A DNA stretch of 64,000 nucleotides from Endozoicomonas sp. NE40. GTDB lineage: Bacteria; Pseudomonadota; Gammaproteobacteria; Pseudomonadales; Endozoicomonadaceae. Location: assembly GCF_040549045.1 (NCBI RefSeq), contig NZ_JBEWTB010000002.1, positions 2,077,501-2,141,500 of the forward strand, read 5' to 3'. Positions 53,663 to 62,650 of the stretch are shown here, one piece after another. The notes beneath the pieces were generated by a model, which ran no database searches, had not been told where the DNA came from, and saw only the letters and a list, made by a program, of their open reading frames with translations. Made by a program: the position numbers and the translations under genes. The first letter of the stretch is position 1. Each line of letters starts with the position of its first letter.

Positions 53663-55864
53663 TCAGAATACGTACTTTGCGCTGATTGAGAAATTGCGGC
53701 CTGGCTGGGCGTAGCGGTCAAGGCCTGATCGTGGTGTTGCTGAACGACCTGTCTGAGCCACTTCGCGGACATCGTCCCAGATCCAGTATTGCTTATCAGT
53801 GAGATTAAACAACCCGGCGCTCAGGGTCAGTTGACTGGCTGGCTTGTAATAAGCCGTGAGATCAACCACTCCATACCCCGGAGCTTCATAGTACTTCTCT
53901 CCATCCAGACCTCTGGCAATGTCTTTTTCTTCCTTTGCTGCCACCAGTGTCCAGTTGAGCTCACCGCCCCAGACATCCGAGGGGGCATCATAGGCTAAGC
54001 CAAACACAACCTTCAGAGGTGAGATGCTGTTAAGTGGAGTATCCTTCTCTGTGTTCTCACCCTCGGCGTAGGCCAGCGCTGCCTTCAGTGTTGTTCCCTG
54101 TGGAGCTCCAATAGCTTCATCCAGCCAGAGGCGGGTGTTCAACTCATATCCCCAGATTTCTGCTTTTTCAGCATTCTGCATCTGATACACGGCTGATGAA
54201 GCATTGGGTGGTGGTGCATAGGGAACCAATGTGACCCGTTCAATAAAGTTTTTGTATCGGTTGAAAAATCCAGCCAGCTCATATTCACCATAGCGATGAT
54301 GACCACGAATCCCCAGCTCAAACGAGTTGCTTTCTTCAGGCTTTAAATCCGGGTTGGCCAGAAATGTATAACCATGGTTCGATACCGTATGATACAGGTC
54401 GTTGACATCCGGCATCTTAAAGCCCTGACTGAAGCGGGCAAACAGGCTGGCATCCGGGTGCAGTTTGTAGACCACACCCAGCTTTGCAGTGGCTTTACCC
54501 TTATCAAGCCCTTTACTTGGCGTGGCAAAACCTGCAGTAGTCTCCGGGTCATAATCAAACCGGTCGTAGCGCGCACCGGCAATCACTGCCAGATTGTCCG
54601 ACAGTGCGACATCATCCTGCACAAACAGGCCATAACCGCTGGCTTTAACCTCAGGTATGTAATCGGTTCTGGTCGATGTTCCAGTATCAAGGTTATTGGA
54701 AACGCTTTTATTGATCACATCTTTCCTTATGGCGGAAAAACCATAGATGAGATGATGGCTACCTGAGGATGCTTCCAGTGATTTATCAAACTGGGCATTG
54801 AGCTGATAAGACTGCTCTTTGTAATGGTAATCCTGAAGGCGATTGGCAAAAGGCATCCCCATGCTCGTATAAGCAGGCATTCGGGTCTCCATATCGGTCC
54901 TGGTATCCTGCCAGTCCAGTTGCCAGCTCATACGGTCGAAAGCCTGATGTCCTGCGTCCCATTCGTGCGAAAAGCCAATCCTTGATCGCTTATTCTTGTC
55001 ATCACCCAGAACCTGTTCCTGAGCTGTACCGGGTTTGATTGATTTCAGTACAGTCTCTGTCTTTTTATCGTGGTATTCGCCAGTCAGACCTAAACGATGA
55101 CCGCCGTTCAATTGATACAGTGCTTTGATCAGAAGGTTGTTTAACCCTGCATCCAGTGGATCAGCCTTTCCCCGACCCTTTCCATCAATATCTTCACCAC
55201 TGTGTGTTTTGGTTTCCTCGTAGTCACTGCGGGTATAAACCAGCAGGGTTTCCAAATCACCACTGCGGTTTGCCAGTGAAAGCGTTTCAGTCAGCCCTTT
55301 ATTGGCGCTTGCGTAACTGCCTTTCACAGAGGCATAACTATCATCACCTTCTTTCTTCAGATAGTCAGCAGGGTCTTTGGTCTGAAATGCCACCAGCCCA
55401 CCAATAGCGTCACTGCCGTAAAGAGAGGAAGCGGGTCCTTTGACAATCTCAACCGCCTTAATCGCTTCTATGTCAATGAAATTTCTTTCTGAGCGCAGAT
55501 AGTTGCCACCGGGCTGGAAGCTTTTGGCCTGATCTACTCCATCAATCATAATTTTGATGCGGTTTTCATCGATTCCCCTGATGTTGAAACCTTTGTTACC
55601 TGTACGACCATCATTTCTGACAACAACACCCGGCTCGTAGCGAACCATGTCTTTGATATCGCGCACCAGATTGCTTTCCAGTTGCTCTTCATCAATGACC
55701 GTTACTGAACCCGCAACATCCTTAACCACTTTTTCAGTACGAGTCGCAGTCACAGTGACCTGCTGCATCATGGTAGGTTGCGCAGCAGGCAGTTGTTCAG
55801 CATTAACCATGGCAGAGGTCGCAGCCATTACCGCAATTGCCAGCCTGTTCCTGTTAAACATCAT
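53663..55864 (-). CDS. hutA: TonB-dependent heme/hemoglobin receptor 2
   Basis: 733 residues. Signal peptide, TonB box MQQVTVTATRTEK, plug (VRYEPGVVVRNDG, IRGIDENRIKIMIDGVDQ, EIVKGPASSLYGSDAIGGLVAF) and barrel with FLANPDLKPEESNSFELGIRG, the NPNL-type heme receptor motif. The C-terminus reads YAQPGRNFSISAKYVF. Divergent from tonB with a Fur box between. Close to Vibrio HutA / Plesiomonas HugA in order and organisation; the symbol is given by that context. Confidence 0.9.
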   Translation of the reverse strand: MMFNRNRLAIAVMAATSAMVNAEQLPAAQPTMMQQVTVTATRTEKVVKDVAGSVTVIDEEQLESNLVRDIKDMVRYEPGVVVRNDGRTGNKGFNIRGIDENRIKIMIDGVDQAKSFQPGGNYLRSERNFIDIEAIKAVEIVKGPASSLYGSDAIGGLVAFQTKDPADYLKKEGDDSYASVKGSYASANKGLTETLSLANRSGDLETLLVYTRSDYEETKTHSGEDIDGKGRGKADPLDAGLNNLLIKALYQLNGGHRLGLTGEYHDKKTETVLKSIKPGTAQEQVLGDDKNKRSRIGFSHEWDAGHQAFDRMSWQLDWQDTRTDMETRMPAYTSMGMPFANRLQDYHYKEQSYQLNAQFDKSLEASSGSHHLIYGFSAIRKDVINKSVSNNLDTGTSTRTDYIPEVKASGYGLFVQDDVALSDNLAVIAGARYDRFDYDPETTAGFATPSKGLDKGKATAKLGVVYKLHPDASLFARFSQGFKMPDVNDLYHTVSNHGYTFLANPDLKPEESNSFELGIRGHHRYGEYELAGFFNRYKNFIERVTLVPYAPPPNASSAVYQMQNAEKAEIWGYELNTRLWLDEAIGAPQGTTLKAALAYAEGENTEKDTPLNSISPLKVVFGLAYDAPSDVWGGELNWTLVAAKEEKDIARGLDGEKYYEAPGYGVVDLTAYYKPASQLTLSAGLFNLTDKQYWIWDDVREVAQTGRSATPRSGLDRYAQPGRNFSISAKYVF

Positions 55865-55964
55865 TGATAACCTTGTTGTTTTTGGTGTTTGAGTCGTTGG
55901 GGAGCTGAGTGGTTTTTATTCACCCCTTCTCTTTTCATTGCGGATACTACGTAAATGCAATATT

Positions 55965-55985
55965 AAATGCAAATCGTTATCATTT
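55965..55985. promoter_or_regulatory. Fur box in the hutA-tonB divergent promoter
   Basis: 18 of 21 bases match the Fur consensus (AAATG, then AATC, then TTATCATTT). Placed 100 bp before receptor 2 and 79 bp before tonB, it should repress both transcripts when iron is replete. Confidence 0.85.
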
Positions 55986-56063
55986 AGATCATTGAACAAC
56001 TAACAAACATCAAGTACTCTTGTTCACGATTTCTGGAAACACTCGTCGTCACGACAAAAAACT

Positions 56064-56735
56064 ATGCCTGGGAAACTGATTTTTACATTGCTTGCTTCCA
56101 TTGCCGCTCATGCCGCAGTGGCGTATCAGCTCATCTATGCGACGGAAGAGGAGCAGCACACCATCAGCATGGGCAGTGTCAAAGCGCCGATCAGCATGAC
56201 ATTTTCAACCGTGACGCTCCCTGAGCCAGAGCCTCAGCCAGAACCAAAGCCAAAACCGGAAATAGAGCCGCCTCCAGAGCCGGAGCCGGAACCCGAACCA
56301 CCAGAACCCAAGAAAGACACGTTGGTTATTCCCGACCCGATCCCGGAACCGGAACCCGAAGAAGAAGTTGTTGAGGAAGAGATTCCTGAACCGGTCATGG
56401 AACAGGTGGTGGCAAGCGCCCTTGAGGAAACCGAGGTCGAAGGCCTTAACGACGAACCGGTCTTTGTCAGTGAACCGGAAATCGTCAACTGGACCCAGCC
56501 CCGTTACCCCCGCTCAGCACAGCGCCGTAACCAGCAGGGTGTTGTCATGCTGGAAGTCACCGTCGATGAAGATGGCAGGGCATTAACCATTTCGGTGCTG
56601 GAATCTTCCGGTTTCGATGCACTCGACAAATCAGCCATTGCCGCTGTAGAGAACTGGGAATTTAAACCCCAGAGACGTAACAACCTTTTTGTTCAGTCAC
56701 GGGTACACGTACCGGTGGCTTTCCAACTGAATTAA
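56064..56735 (+). CDS. tonB: TonB energy transducer
   Basis: 223 residues. N-terminal membrane anchor (~5-22), Pro/Glu-rich rigid spacer (~52-112, EPEPQPEPKPKP and on), C-terminal TonB domain (NWTQPRYPRSAQRRNQQGVV and VLESSGFDALDKSAI) ending WEFKPQ. It brings proton-motive energy from ExbBD to the heme receptors. The ribosome site is weak. First gene of the rightward heme operon. Confidence 0.93.
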   Translation: MPGKLIFTLLASIAAHAAVAYQLIYATEEEQHTISMGSVKAPISMTFSTVTLPEPEPQPEPKPKPEIEPPPEPEPEPEPPEPKKDTLVIPDPIPEPEPEEEVVEEEIPEPVMEQVVASALEETEVEGLNDEPVFVSEPEIVNWTQPRYPRSAQRRNQQGVVMLEVTVDEDGRALTISVLESSGFDALDKSAIAAVENWEFKPQRRNNLFVQSRVHVPVAFQLN

Positions 56736-56779
56736 ACAAGTACTTTTCGTGAGAGAAAAGATTAAGCAGGTAGACACAC

Positions 56780-57466
56780 ATGATCGCTGAACAGATTGCT
56801 TCAATGGGAATGATGGGGTGGCCGCTAGCTATTGCGTCCTGTCTGAGCTTTGCCCTGATTCTTGAACGGCTTTTGACGTATGCCATGCTGCCGTCCCTGA
56901 ACCGGAAGAGTATGCATAAACTGTTCAGTGAAGTACGTGGCTGCGCCAGCTGCCGCAACACCAAAAACAGCGTGTGCAAAAACCTTCGTAACGGCAAAGG
57001 CATACGACAGGGTATTGCCGTTCTGCTGAGTCACAACAGTGTCAACAAAGAAATGCGTGAAGAAGTGGCGGGTCTATGGCTGCTCAAGCAGAAACGCCAC
57101 CTGCACTCCTGGCTCAAGCCCCTGATGCTGATTGGTATTCTGGCACCAATGCTGGGTCTGCTGGGTACCGTGATGGGTCTGATTGAAATGTTCCGTAATA
57201 TCGCAGCCGTTCAGGGTCCTGTGACACCGGATATTCTTGCGGATGGCCTGTGGGTGGCTATGTTCACTACCGCATTTGGTCTGATTGTTGCCATTCCTTC
57301 TCTGGCAGCGGCACACGGCCTGGGCGTATGGGCGAACCATTACATGGCGCGTCTGGAGTTTGCCATGAACCACGCCAACCTGCTGCTGGAAGGTCTGGAG
57401 ATGGACGAACACGGTCTGGCCGATGAAACCGAAGCCACTACCTGTTCCGAGGCAGTGCCGGCATGA
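56780..57466 (+). CDS. exbB: ExbB biopolymer transport protein
   Basis: 228 residues, MotA/TolQ/ExbB family, forms the proton channel with ExbD. Three membrane helices: ~13-33, ~112-135 and ~155-175 with LGLLGTVMGLIEMF and VAMFTTAFGLIVAIP. The cytoplasmic loop carries an unusual Cys cluster (C55, C58, C66, in GCASCRNT). Four-base overlap with exbD. Confidence 0.93.
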   Translation: MIAEQIASMGMMGWPLAIASCLSFALILERLLTYAMLPSLNRKSMHKLFSEVRGCASCRNTKNSVCKNLRNGKGIRQGIAVLLSHNSVNKEMREEVAGLWLLKQKRHLHSWLKPLMLIGILAPMLGLLGTVMGLIEMFRNIAAVQGPVTPDILADGLWVAMFTTAFGLIVAIPSLAAAHGLGVWANHYMARLEFAMNHANLLLEGLEMDEHGLADETEATTCSEAVPA

Positions 57467-57885
57467 TTCGCATTAACGACGGTGAAGAAACCAGTGCATC
57501 CTTCCCGGCGGCTGACCTGACCCCGTTGCTGGATGTCGTCTTTATCGTGATGGTCTTTCTGTTGTTTACGGCAAACGCCCAGACACTGAGCCTGCCAGTG
57601 AATCTGCCGGAAGCCAGCCGGGAACAGGCTGAAGTGACCCACGAGCCGAAAACGCTGACAGTCAGTATTCTTTCTGAAGGTAAGCCCTGGGCGGTTTCTG
57701 AAGAACGTTACGACAGTTTTGAAGCCTTTACCACTGCACTGTTGACTGAAGTCGAGGCAGAACCGGATACCACGGTTCTGGTAGCGGGTGACAAAGAGGC
57801 ACCACTGGGGAACCTGGTCAAACTGATGATGTTTCTCAGTGAACACGACATCACTGCAGCACAGGTATTAATGGAGGACACCTGA
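57463..57885 (+). CDS. exbD: ExbD biopolymer transport protein
   Basis: 140 residues. Short cytosolic N-terminus, then PLLDVVFIVMVFLLFTANAQ, in which the Asp (residue ~25) is the proton-carrying residue. The periplasmic domain follows with TLTVSILSEGKPW. Works with ExbB and TonB. Confidence 0.93.
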   Translation: MIRINDGEETSASFPAADLTPLLDVVFIVMVFLLFTANAQTLSLPVNLPEASREQAEVTHEPKTLTVSILSEGKPWAVSEERYDSFEAFTTALLTEVEAEPDTTVLVAGDKEAPLGNLVKLMMFLSEHDITAAQVLMEDT

Positions 57886-57887
57886 TT

Positions 57888-58745
57888 GTGAAAGCCTTAA
57901 AAAGAATAACAATGATCATGATAGCCGCCCTGTTCTCCACGGCGGCTCAGGCAAAAGAAACTTCCCCTCCCCGCATTATCTCAGCGGGCAACGGCATTAC
58001 CGAAATCATTTACGCCCTTGGGGCGGGTGATCAGCTCATTGCCGTTGATTCCACCAGCGTTTACCCGGCAGAAGTCCACCGCCTGCCAAAGCTTGGGTAT
58101 CACAAACAGCTTTCAGCGGAAGGGATTCTTGCCATGAACCCTTCCATTCTGGTTGGCACCGACGACATGGGACCACCCGCCACCATTGAGCAGTTAAAAG
58201 GAGCAGGGCTGACGATCTCTGCCCTGCCTCTGCAAAACAATGCCGACAATATTCAGCTGCGCATTGAATCACTGGCAAAACTGCTGGACAGGGAACAGGA
58301 AGGTAAACGCCTTTGGAAGTCTGTTTCAGAATCGCTTTCCGAAGCCCGGGCTATTGCAGGTGAACAGAAAAAGCCAAAAGTACTGTTTATGCTGGCAATG
58401 GGTGGACGCACCCCTTCGGTTTCAGGTTCTGATACATCAGCCCATGCCCTGATTGAGCTGGCGGGCGGGGTTAATCCTGCTGCAGAGCAGTTTTCCAGCT
58501 ATAAACCCCTGTCCAATGAAGCCCTGTTGATGCTGGCACCGGATGTTGTGGTTTTTTCAGATCAGGGCAAAGGCACAACACCGCAACAGCTGATAGACAT
58601 GCAACCCATTTTGAAACAGACTCCGGCTGGCAAAAGCGGACGTCTGATTGCCATTGATCCGGGTATGCTGCTGGGAGGGCTTGGCCCCAGGACCGGAGAA
58701 CTGGCGGTAGAGCTGGCAAAGGCTTTTTTCACTTCTGAATCCTGA
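57888..58745 (+). CDS. hutB: Heme ABC transporter periplasmic binding protein
   Basis: 285 residues, class III (cluster A-II) binding protein of the HutB/PhuT/HmuT group. Signal peptide ~1-23 (after AQA). PRIISAGNGITEIIYALGAGDQLIAVDSTSVYP is the family N-lobe (read here in pieces), where Tyr78-like ligands bind heme; the GRTPSVSGSDTSAHALIELAGG stretch is typical. A GTG start three bases after exbD. Confidence 0.92.
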   Translation: MKALKRITMIMIAALFSTAAQAKETSPPRIISAGNGITEIIYALGAGDQLIAVDSTSVYPAEVHRLPKLGYHKQLSAEGILAMNPSILVGTDDMGPPATIEQLKGAGLTISALPLQNNADNIQLRIESLAKLLDREQEGKRLWKSVSESLSEARAIAGEQKKPKVLFMLAMGGRTPSVSGSDTSAHALIELAGGVNPAAEQFSSYKPLSNEALLMLAPDVVVFSDQGKGTTPQQLIDMQPILKQTPAGKSGRLIAIDPGMLLGGLGPRTGELAVELAKAFFTSES

Positions 58746-58784
58746 AACCGGACAGAACCAGAACTGTCCCCCCGGAACTCAATA

Positions 58785-59831
58785 ATGAACCAAAGTCGTA
58801 AGTCGACCGGGCTGTTGGTCGGCCTGGGCATTATTCTGCCATTAACCATGATTTTCTCTGTTGGAACAGGGCCGGTTTCTATTCCTGCAGGGGATATCAT
58901 CAGTCTGCTGCTGGAACGTCTGGGATTTATACACAGTGATCTTCCGGAACATACCCGTTTAATTGTCGAGTCCATTCGTCTGCCCAGAACCCTGCTGGGT
59001 GTACTGGTTGGCAGTTCTCTGGCTATCGGTGGTGCTGCCATGCAGGGACTGTTTCGAAACCCTCTGGCAGACCCCAGCATCATCGGCGTTGCCAGTGGTG
59101 CGGCTCTGGGAGCAGCCATTGCGATTGTTCTGGGCGGTGTGTTACTGAGCGACTTCCCCGCCCTGATCCAGAACTACAGTGTGTCGCTGCTGGCTTTTAT
59201 CGGCAGCTGTTTGACGACATTGGTTGTATATAAAATGGGAACGACCAGTAACGGCACGTCAGTGGCTACCATGCTGCTGGCTGGTGTTGCCATTACTGCC
59301 CTGGCTGGTGCGGGCCTTGGGGTTCTGACGTATATTTCTGACGACGCCACCCTTAGAAACCTTACCTTCTGGCAGATGGGCAGCATTGCCGGAGCCACCT
59401 GGAACTCGGTGATGATCTGTCTGTCGCTGCTGGCTCCCGTTGTGCTGTTGCTGTGTCGCTATGGTTCGGTTCTGAATGCCATGTTGCTGGGAGAGTCAGA
59501 GGCTCGCCATCTTGGTATCAACGTTCAGAAAGCTAAACTGATCCTGATTCTGTTAACAGCCCTGGTGGTGGGTGTGTCGGTTTCTGTTGCCGGAGTGATT
59601 GGCTTTGTCGGTCTGGTGGTGCCGCACCTGATCCGGTTAATGGTTGGCCCTGATCACAGGGTTCTGCTTCCGGCTTCCGCCATGCTGGGTGGAACCCTGC
59701 TGCTGCTGGCGGATATGGTGGCCCGTGTGATTGTCAGCCCGGCAGAACTGCCCATCGGCATTGTCACGGCCCTGATGGGGGCGCCGTTCTTTATTTCCCT
59801 GCTGTGGCAGCAACGCAAGAGGATAGCCTGA
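58785..59831 (+). CDS. hutC: Heme ABC transporter permease
   Basis: 348 residues, FecCD/BtuC-type permease with about ten membrane helices. Motifs: LPRTLLGVLVGSSLAIGGAAMQGLFRNPLADPSIIGVASGA (given in parts), the coupling helix GESEARHLGINV, and GFVGLVVPHLIRLM. Functions as dimer with HutD ATPase. Its stop shares a base with the hutD start. Confidence 0.93.
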   Translation: MNQSRKSTGLLVGLGIILPLTMIFSVGTGPVSIPAGDIISLLLERLGFIHSDLPEHTRLIVESIRLPRTLLGVLVGSSLAIGGAAMQGLFRNPLADPSIIGVASGAALGAAIAIVLGGVLLSDFPALIQNYSVSLLAFIGSCLTTLVVYKMGTTSNGTSVATMLLAGVAITALAGAGLGVLTYISDDATLRNLTFWQMGSIAGATWNSVMICLSLLAPVVLLLCRYGSVLNAMLLGESEARHLGINVQKAKLILILLTALVVGVSVSVAGVIGFVGLVVPHLIRLMVGPDHRVLLPASAMLGGTLLLLADMVARVIVSPAELPIGIVTALMGAPFFISLLWQQRKRIA

Positions 59832-60604
59832 TGTCTCTGGACGTTCAAAATGCCACGGTGAACGTGGGCAGCAAAACATTGCTGGATAATGTCAGCCTCA
59901 GGGTTGAACCGGGTCAGGTGGTGACGGTACTGGGTCCTAATGGCGCGGGAAAAAGCACACTGCTTAAAGTCGCCTGCGGGGAACGCTCGCTTTCGTCCGG
60001 AAAGGTATTGCTTAACCACCGGGAACACTGGGATCTCAGGCAAAAAGCCCTGATGCTGGGTGTGTTGCCGCAATCGTCCTCCCTGAGTTTTCCCTTTACC
60101 GTTCAGGAAGTGGTTCTGCTGGGACGAACACCCTGTTCCAGCAACCGGCAGGAAAATCTGTCGATTGTTGAACGGGCTCTGAACAAGGTTGATGCCTGCC
60201 ATCTGAGTCATCGGCAGTACACCACGCTGTCGGGTGGAGAGCGCCAGCGGGTTCACATGGCACGGGTGCTGGCACAAATCTGGGACAGGTGTGACAGTGG
60301 AGATCGTTTTCTGCTGCTGGACGAACCGACATCAGCCCTTGACCCGGCCCACCAGCAACTGACCCTGCAAATTGCCAGACAACAGGCTGATGAGCAGGGG
60401 CTGGGTGTAATGGTTATTCTGCATGACCTCAATCTGGCTGCCCGCTATTCTGACCAGCTGGTCATTCTGCAAAATGGACGGGTCGCGGCACAGGGCGGGC
60501 CATGGAACGTTTTGTCACCGGAAATGGTCTACTCTGTGTTCAACATTCATATTTCCGTGTCGGATCATCCAGAACATCACTGCCCTTTAGTCATTACCCA
60601 CTGA
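59831..60604 (+). CDS. hutD: Heme ABC transporter ATP-binding protein
   Basis: 257 residues. Walker A GPNGAGKST (35-43), Q loop in LPQSSSLSF, ABC signature LSGGERQRV, Walker B FLLLDEPTSALD and the switch His in ILHDLNLAA. Start at 59831 overlaps hutC by one base; an in-frame extension upstream is unlikely. Drives heme import across the inner membrane. Confidence 0.94.
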   Translation: MSLDVQNATVNVGSKTLLDNVSLRVEPGQVVTVLGPNGAGKSTLLKVACGERSLSSGKVLLNHREHWDLRQKALMLGVLPQSSSLSFPFTVQEVVLLGRTPCSSNRQENLSIVERALNKVDACHLSHRQYTTLSGGERQRVHMARVLAQIWDRCDSGDRFLLLDEPTSALDPAHQQLTLQIARQQADEQGLGVMVILHDLNLAARYSDQLVILQNGRVAAQGGPWNVLSPEMVYSVFNIHISVSDHPEHHCPLVITH

Positions 60605-60645
60605 CGGGCAAAACACGATCCGGGACCTGTTCAGAGGATCGTGCC

Positions 60646-61527
60646 ATGACAAGACTGACCAAAATAGCGTTTCTTTACCTTGCTTTTATACTGGCAGGCT
60701 GCACCCAGCTGACAAAAAATCAGACTGCGCCATCAGACTCCGCCACTATATGGGACAGCAGTAACGAGCGCTGGATTGATGAAGTCGGTCTGGTTAAAGG
60801 TTTGCAGAATGCTCGTTACATTATTGTTGGCGAGACGTTTATTGGTGAGCAGGACCAGCTGCTGAACCTTCTGAAAGAACTGAACCAGCAGCAATGGCTC
60901 GAAGCGGTTGCCATGGATTCTCTGCAATCAAAACTGAACACCGAAGAACTGACTTATCTGGAACAACTGGAAAAACGCAGCCCTGCCCTTCATAACCGTT
61001 ACAAAACCCTGATTGAGTGGCTGGAGAAAGAGGAGATTCCTGTGATCGCCGCTGCGGTTCCGGTGGAAAAGCTGCGATCCATGAAAGATAAGGACGCCAG
61101 AAAGTGGTTGAAAACACAAACTGGCAAAGCCCTTTCAGAACAGCAGATTAGACAGCTCAGGGAAATCATGTCACAAAGCCACCCTGCTGCCGAGGAAGGC
61201 GTTGATGAAAAAGTGGATTACCTGCTCGCCGCGCAACAGCTGCAGGATTACTTTATGGCTCGCCTGCTACTGGCTGTAAAAGAAAACTCGGTATTAATTA
61301 CCCGACCTTTTCACGCCCGTCATGACCTTGGCCTGACGCCCTACATCAAGGCTGCCGACCCTGATGCCAAAGTGAAAAGCCTGCTGATATTGCCTGCCAT
61401 GGAAGACAACGACCAACTGAACAGCCTGAAAGCGATGTCCGGCCAGTACGATTACATCTGGCTGAAACCTTATGAAAAAGGCTTTATGCTGGCTCCTGCC
61501 GAAGACAGGGCCGAACAGCCAAAGTAG
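60646..61527 (+). CDS. ChaN/PhuW-type heme-binding lipoprotein
   Basis: 293 residues from the ATG at 60646 with AGAGG upstream. The lipobox LAGC (Cys19) makes it a lipoprotein. The ChaN/Tiki-type core is visible (ARYIIVGETF, where the motif is normally GExH; EAVAMDSLQ, normally ExFxR) and the ITRPFHARHDLGLTPYI stretch carries the His candidates. The usual ChaN heme-ligand His near GE(x)H is Phe here. In Pseudomonas PhuW is in the phu locus; position after hutD fits heme handling at the outer membrane. Confidence 0.82.
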   Translation: MTRLTKIAFLYLAFILAGCTQLTKNQTAPSDSATIWDSSNERWIDEVGLVKGLQNARYIIVGETFIGEQDQLLNLLKELNQQQWLEAVAMDSLQSKLNTEELTYLEQLEKRSPALHNRYKTLIEWLEKEEIPVIAAAVPVEKLRSMKDKDARKWLKTQTGKALSEQQIRQLREIMSQSHPAAEEGVDEKVDYLLAAQQLQDYFMARLLLAVKENSVLITRPFHARHDLGLTPYIKAADPDAKVKSLLILPAMEDNDQLNSLKAMSGQYDYIWLKPYEKGFMLAPAEDRAEQPK

Positions 61528-61554
61528 GTTGGGTCGAACGAAGTGACACCCAAC
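61528..61554. repeat. REP-like hairpin after the heme operon
   Basis: GTTGGGT at 61528 pairs with ACCCAAC at 61548-61554, giving a hairpin around cgaacgaagtgac. The GGTTGGGT...ACCCAACA form recalls dispersed palindromes in many gammaproteobacteria. It lies directly on the stop codon between convergent genes. Confidence 0.6.
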
Positions 61555-61568
61555 ACCGGAGCTAGTTT

Positions 61569-62300
61569 TCAAACAATCAAAACCGGTAACTCCCGTTTGA
61601 GTTCTATGCTTTCCTGGGAGATATCTGCCCCCCAGGCCATGACTTCAACGCCCGCCCTGATGGCTTCACGCAGGGTTTGACCGTACTCCGGATCAATCTC
61701 ATCCGCAGGAGCTACCCGGTCAATGCCGGTGTGCTGTACGCAGAAAAGCAGAACGGCCCGACCGCCTTGTTCACAAATCTCCCTGAGTTCCCGCAAATGC
61801 TTGGTACCCCGGCTGGTGACTGCATCGGGGAATAATCCCAGACCTTCACCCATTGCCAGAGTGACACTTTTCACTTCGAGGAAGCAGTCCGGCAGACCAT
61901 CCTGAGTCAGCAGAAAATCGATCCGGCTGTTTTCCGAGCCATATTTCACTTCCCGACGAATAGTGCTGTACTGTGCCAGTGATGTTACCCTGCCCGCCTG
62001 TAACAACTCTTCCACCAGAGGGTTGGCTCTGCCGGTGTTCAGGCCAGCCAGAGTCATTCGTTCCTTGCCATCGAACATTACTGGAATTTCAGCCTGTTCC
62101 CAGGTGCAGGGATATTTTCGTTTGGGGTTGTGAGAATCGGAATACCAGACCCGCTTACCGGGATAGAGGCAGTTTTTCATGGAGCCTGTATTCGGACAAT
62201 GCAGCGTAATTTGCTGACCATCTGCCAGTTCAACGTCCGCCATAAAACGTTTATAGCGACGGATCAAACGTCCTTCCTGAAGAATTTCTGGATATTTCAT
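61569..62300 (-). CDS. sfsA: SfsA DNA/RNA nuclease
   Basis: 243 residues. N-terminal OB-fold (FMADVELADGQQITLHCPNTG in pieces) then a PD-(D/E)XK-like nuclease core: IDFLL, CFLEVKSVTLA and FPDAVTSRGTKHLREL. First named as sugar-fermentation stimulator; later described as a nuclease acting on DNA and RNA. Divergent from dksA as a neighbour, the E. coli order sfsA-dksA-gluQ being kept apart from orientation. Confidence 0.93.
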   Translation of the reverse strand: MKYPEILQEGRLIRRYKRFMADVELADGQQITLHCPNTGSMKNCLYPGKRVWYSDSHNPKRKYPCTWEQAEIPVMFDGKERMTLAGLNTGRANPLVEELLQAGRVTSLAQYSTIRREVKYGSENSRIDFLLTQDGLPDCFLEVKSVTLAMGEGLGLFPDAVTSRGTKHLRELREICEQGGRAVLLFCVQHTGIDRVAPADEIDPEYGQTLREAIRAGVEVMAWGADISQESIELKRELPVLIV

Positions 62301-62650
62301 ACTATTTTGTGATTAAACTATTGTTTGGTATTCAATTTTTGCATTCTAAGATAGCGGACTGGGTATTTCCCGAAATTACTGTCTGATGTCAATAAGTAGT
62401 GAATAAACATCGCAGTGACCAGAGAAGTCGATGACATTTTTCTGGCGGATTGTCATTGGTTTTGGTAGTTTCTCCGCTTCTGTTAGGAAGGCAAGAGGTG
62501 AGTGTCTGGTTAAAGATCAGGCACCCGAAGTGTTGACCTCAGCTTTCAGGGAGGTCGGGCTCAAGGCAAAGAACCTTGCCCGACATCGGATGGAAAGCCG
62601 TGAGTAATGCGTGAGCACGGCTACTAGAAAAAGGTGATGAGGCTGTAATC
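62301..62650. other. Structured leader region upstream of dksA
   Basis: No gene. The stretch before dksA can fold into successive hairpins: GACCTC/GAGGTC (62534-62556 region), CGGGC...GCCCG around an AAGG/CCTT arm (to ~62582) and GCCGTG/CACGGC (~62596-62623). A long structured leader hints at post-transcriptional control of dksA. The promoter cannot be fixed by eye. Confidence 0.45.
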
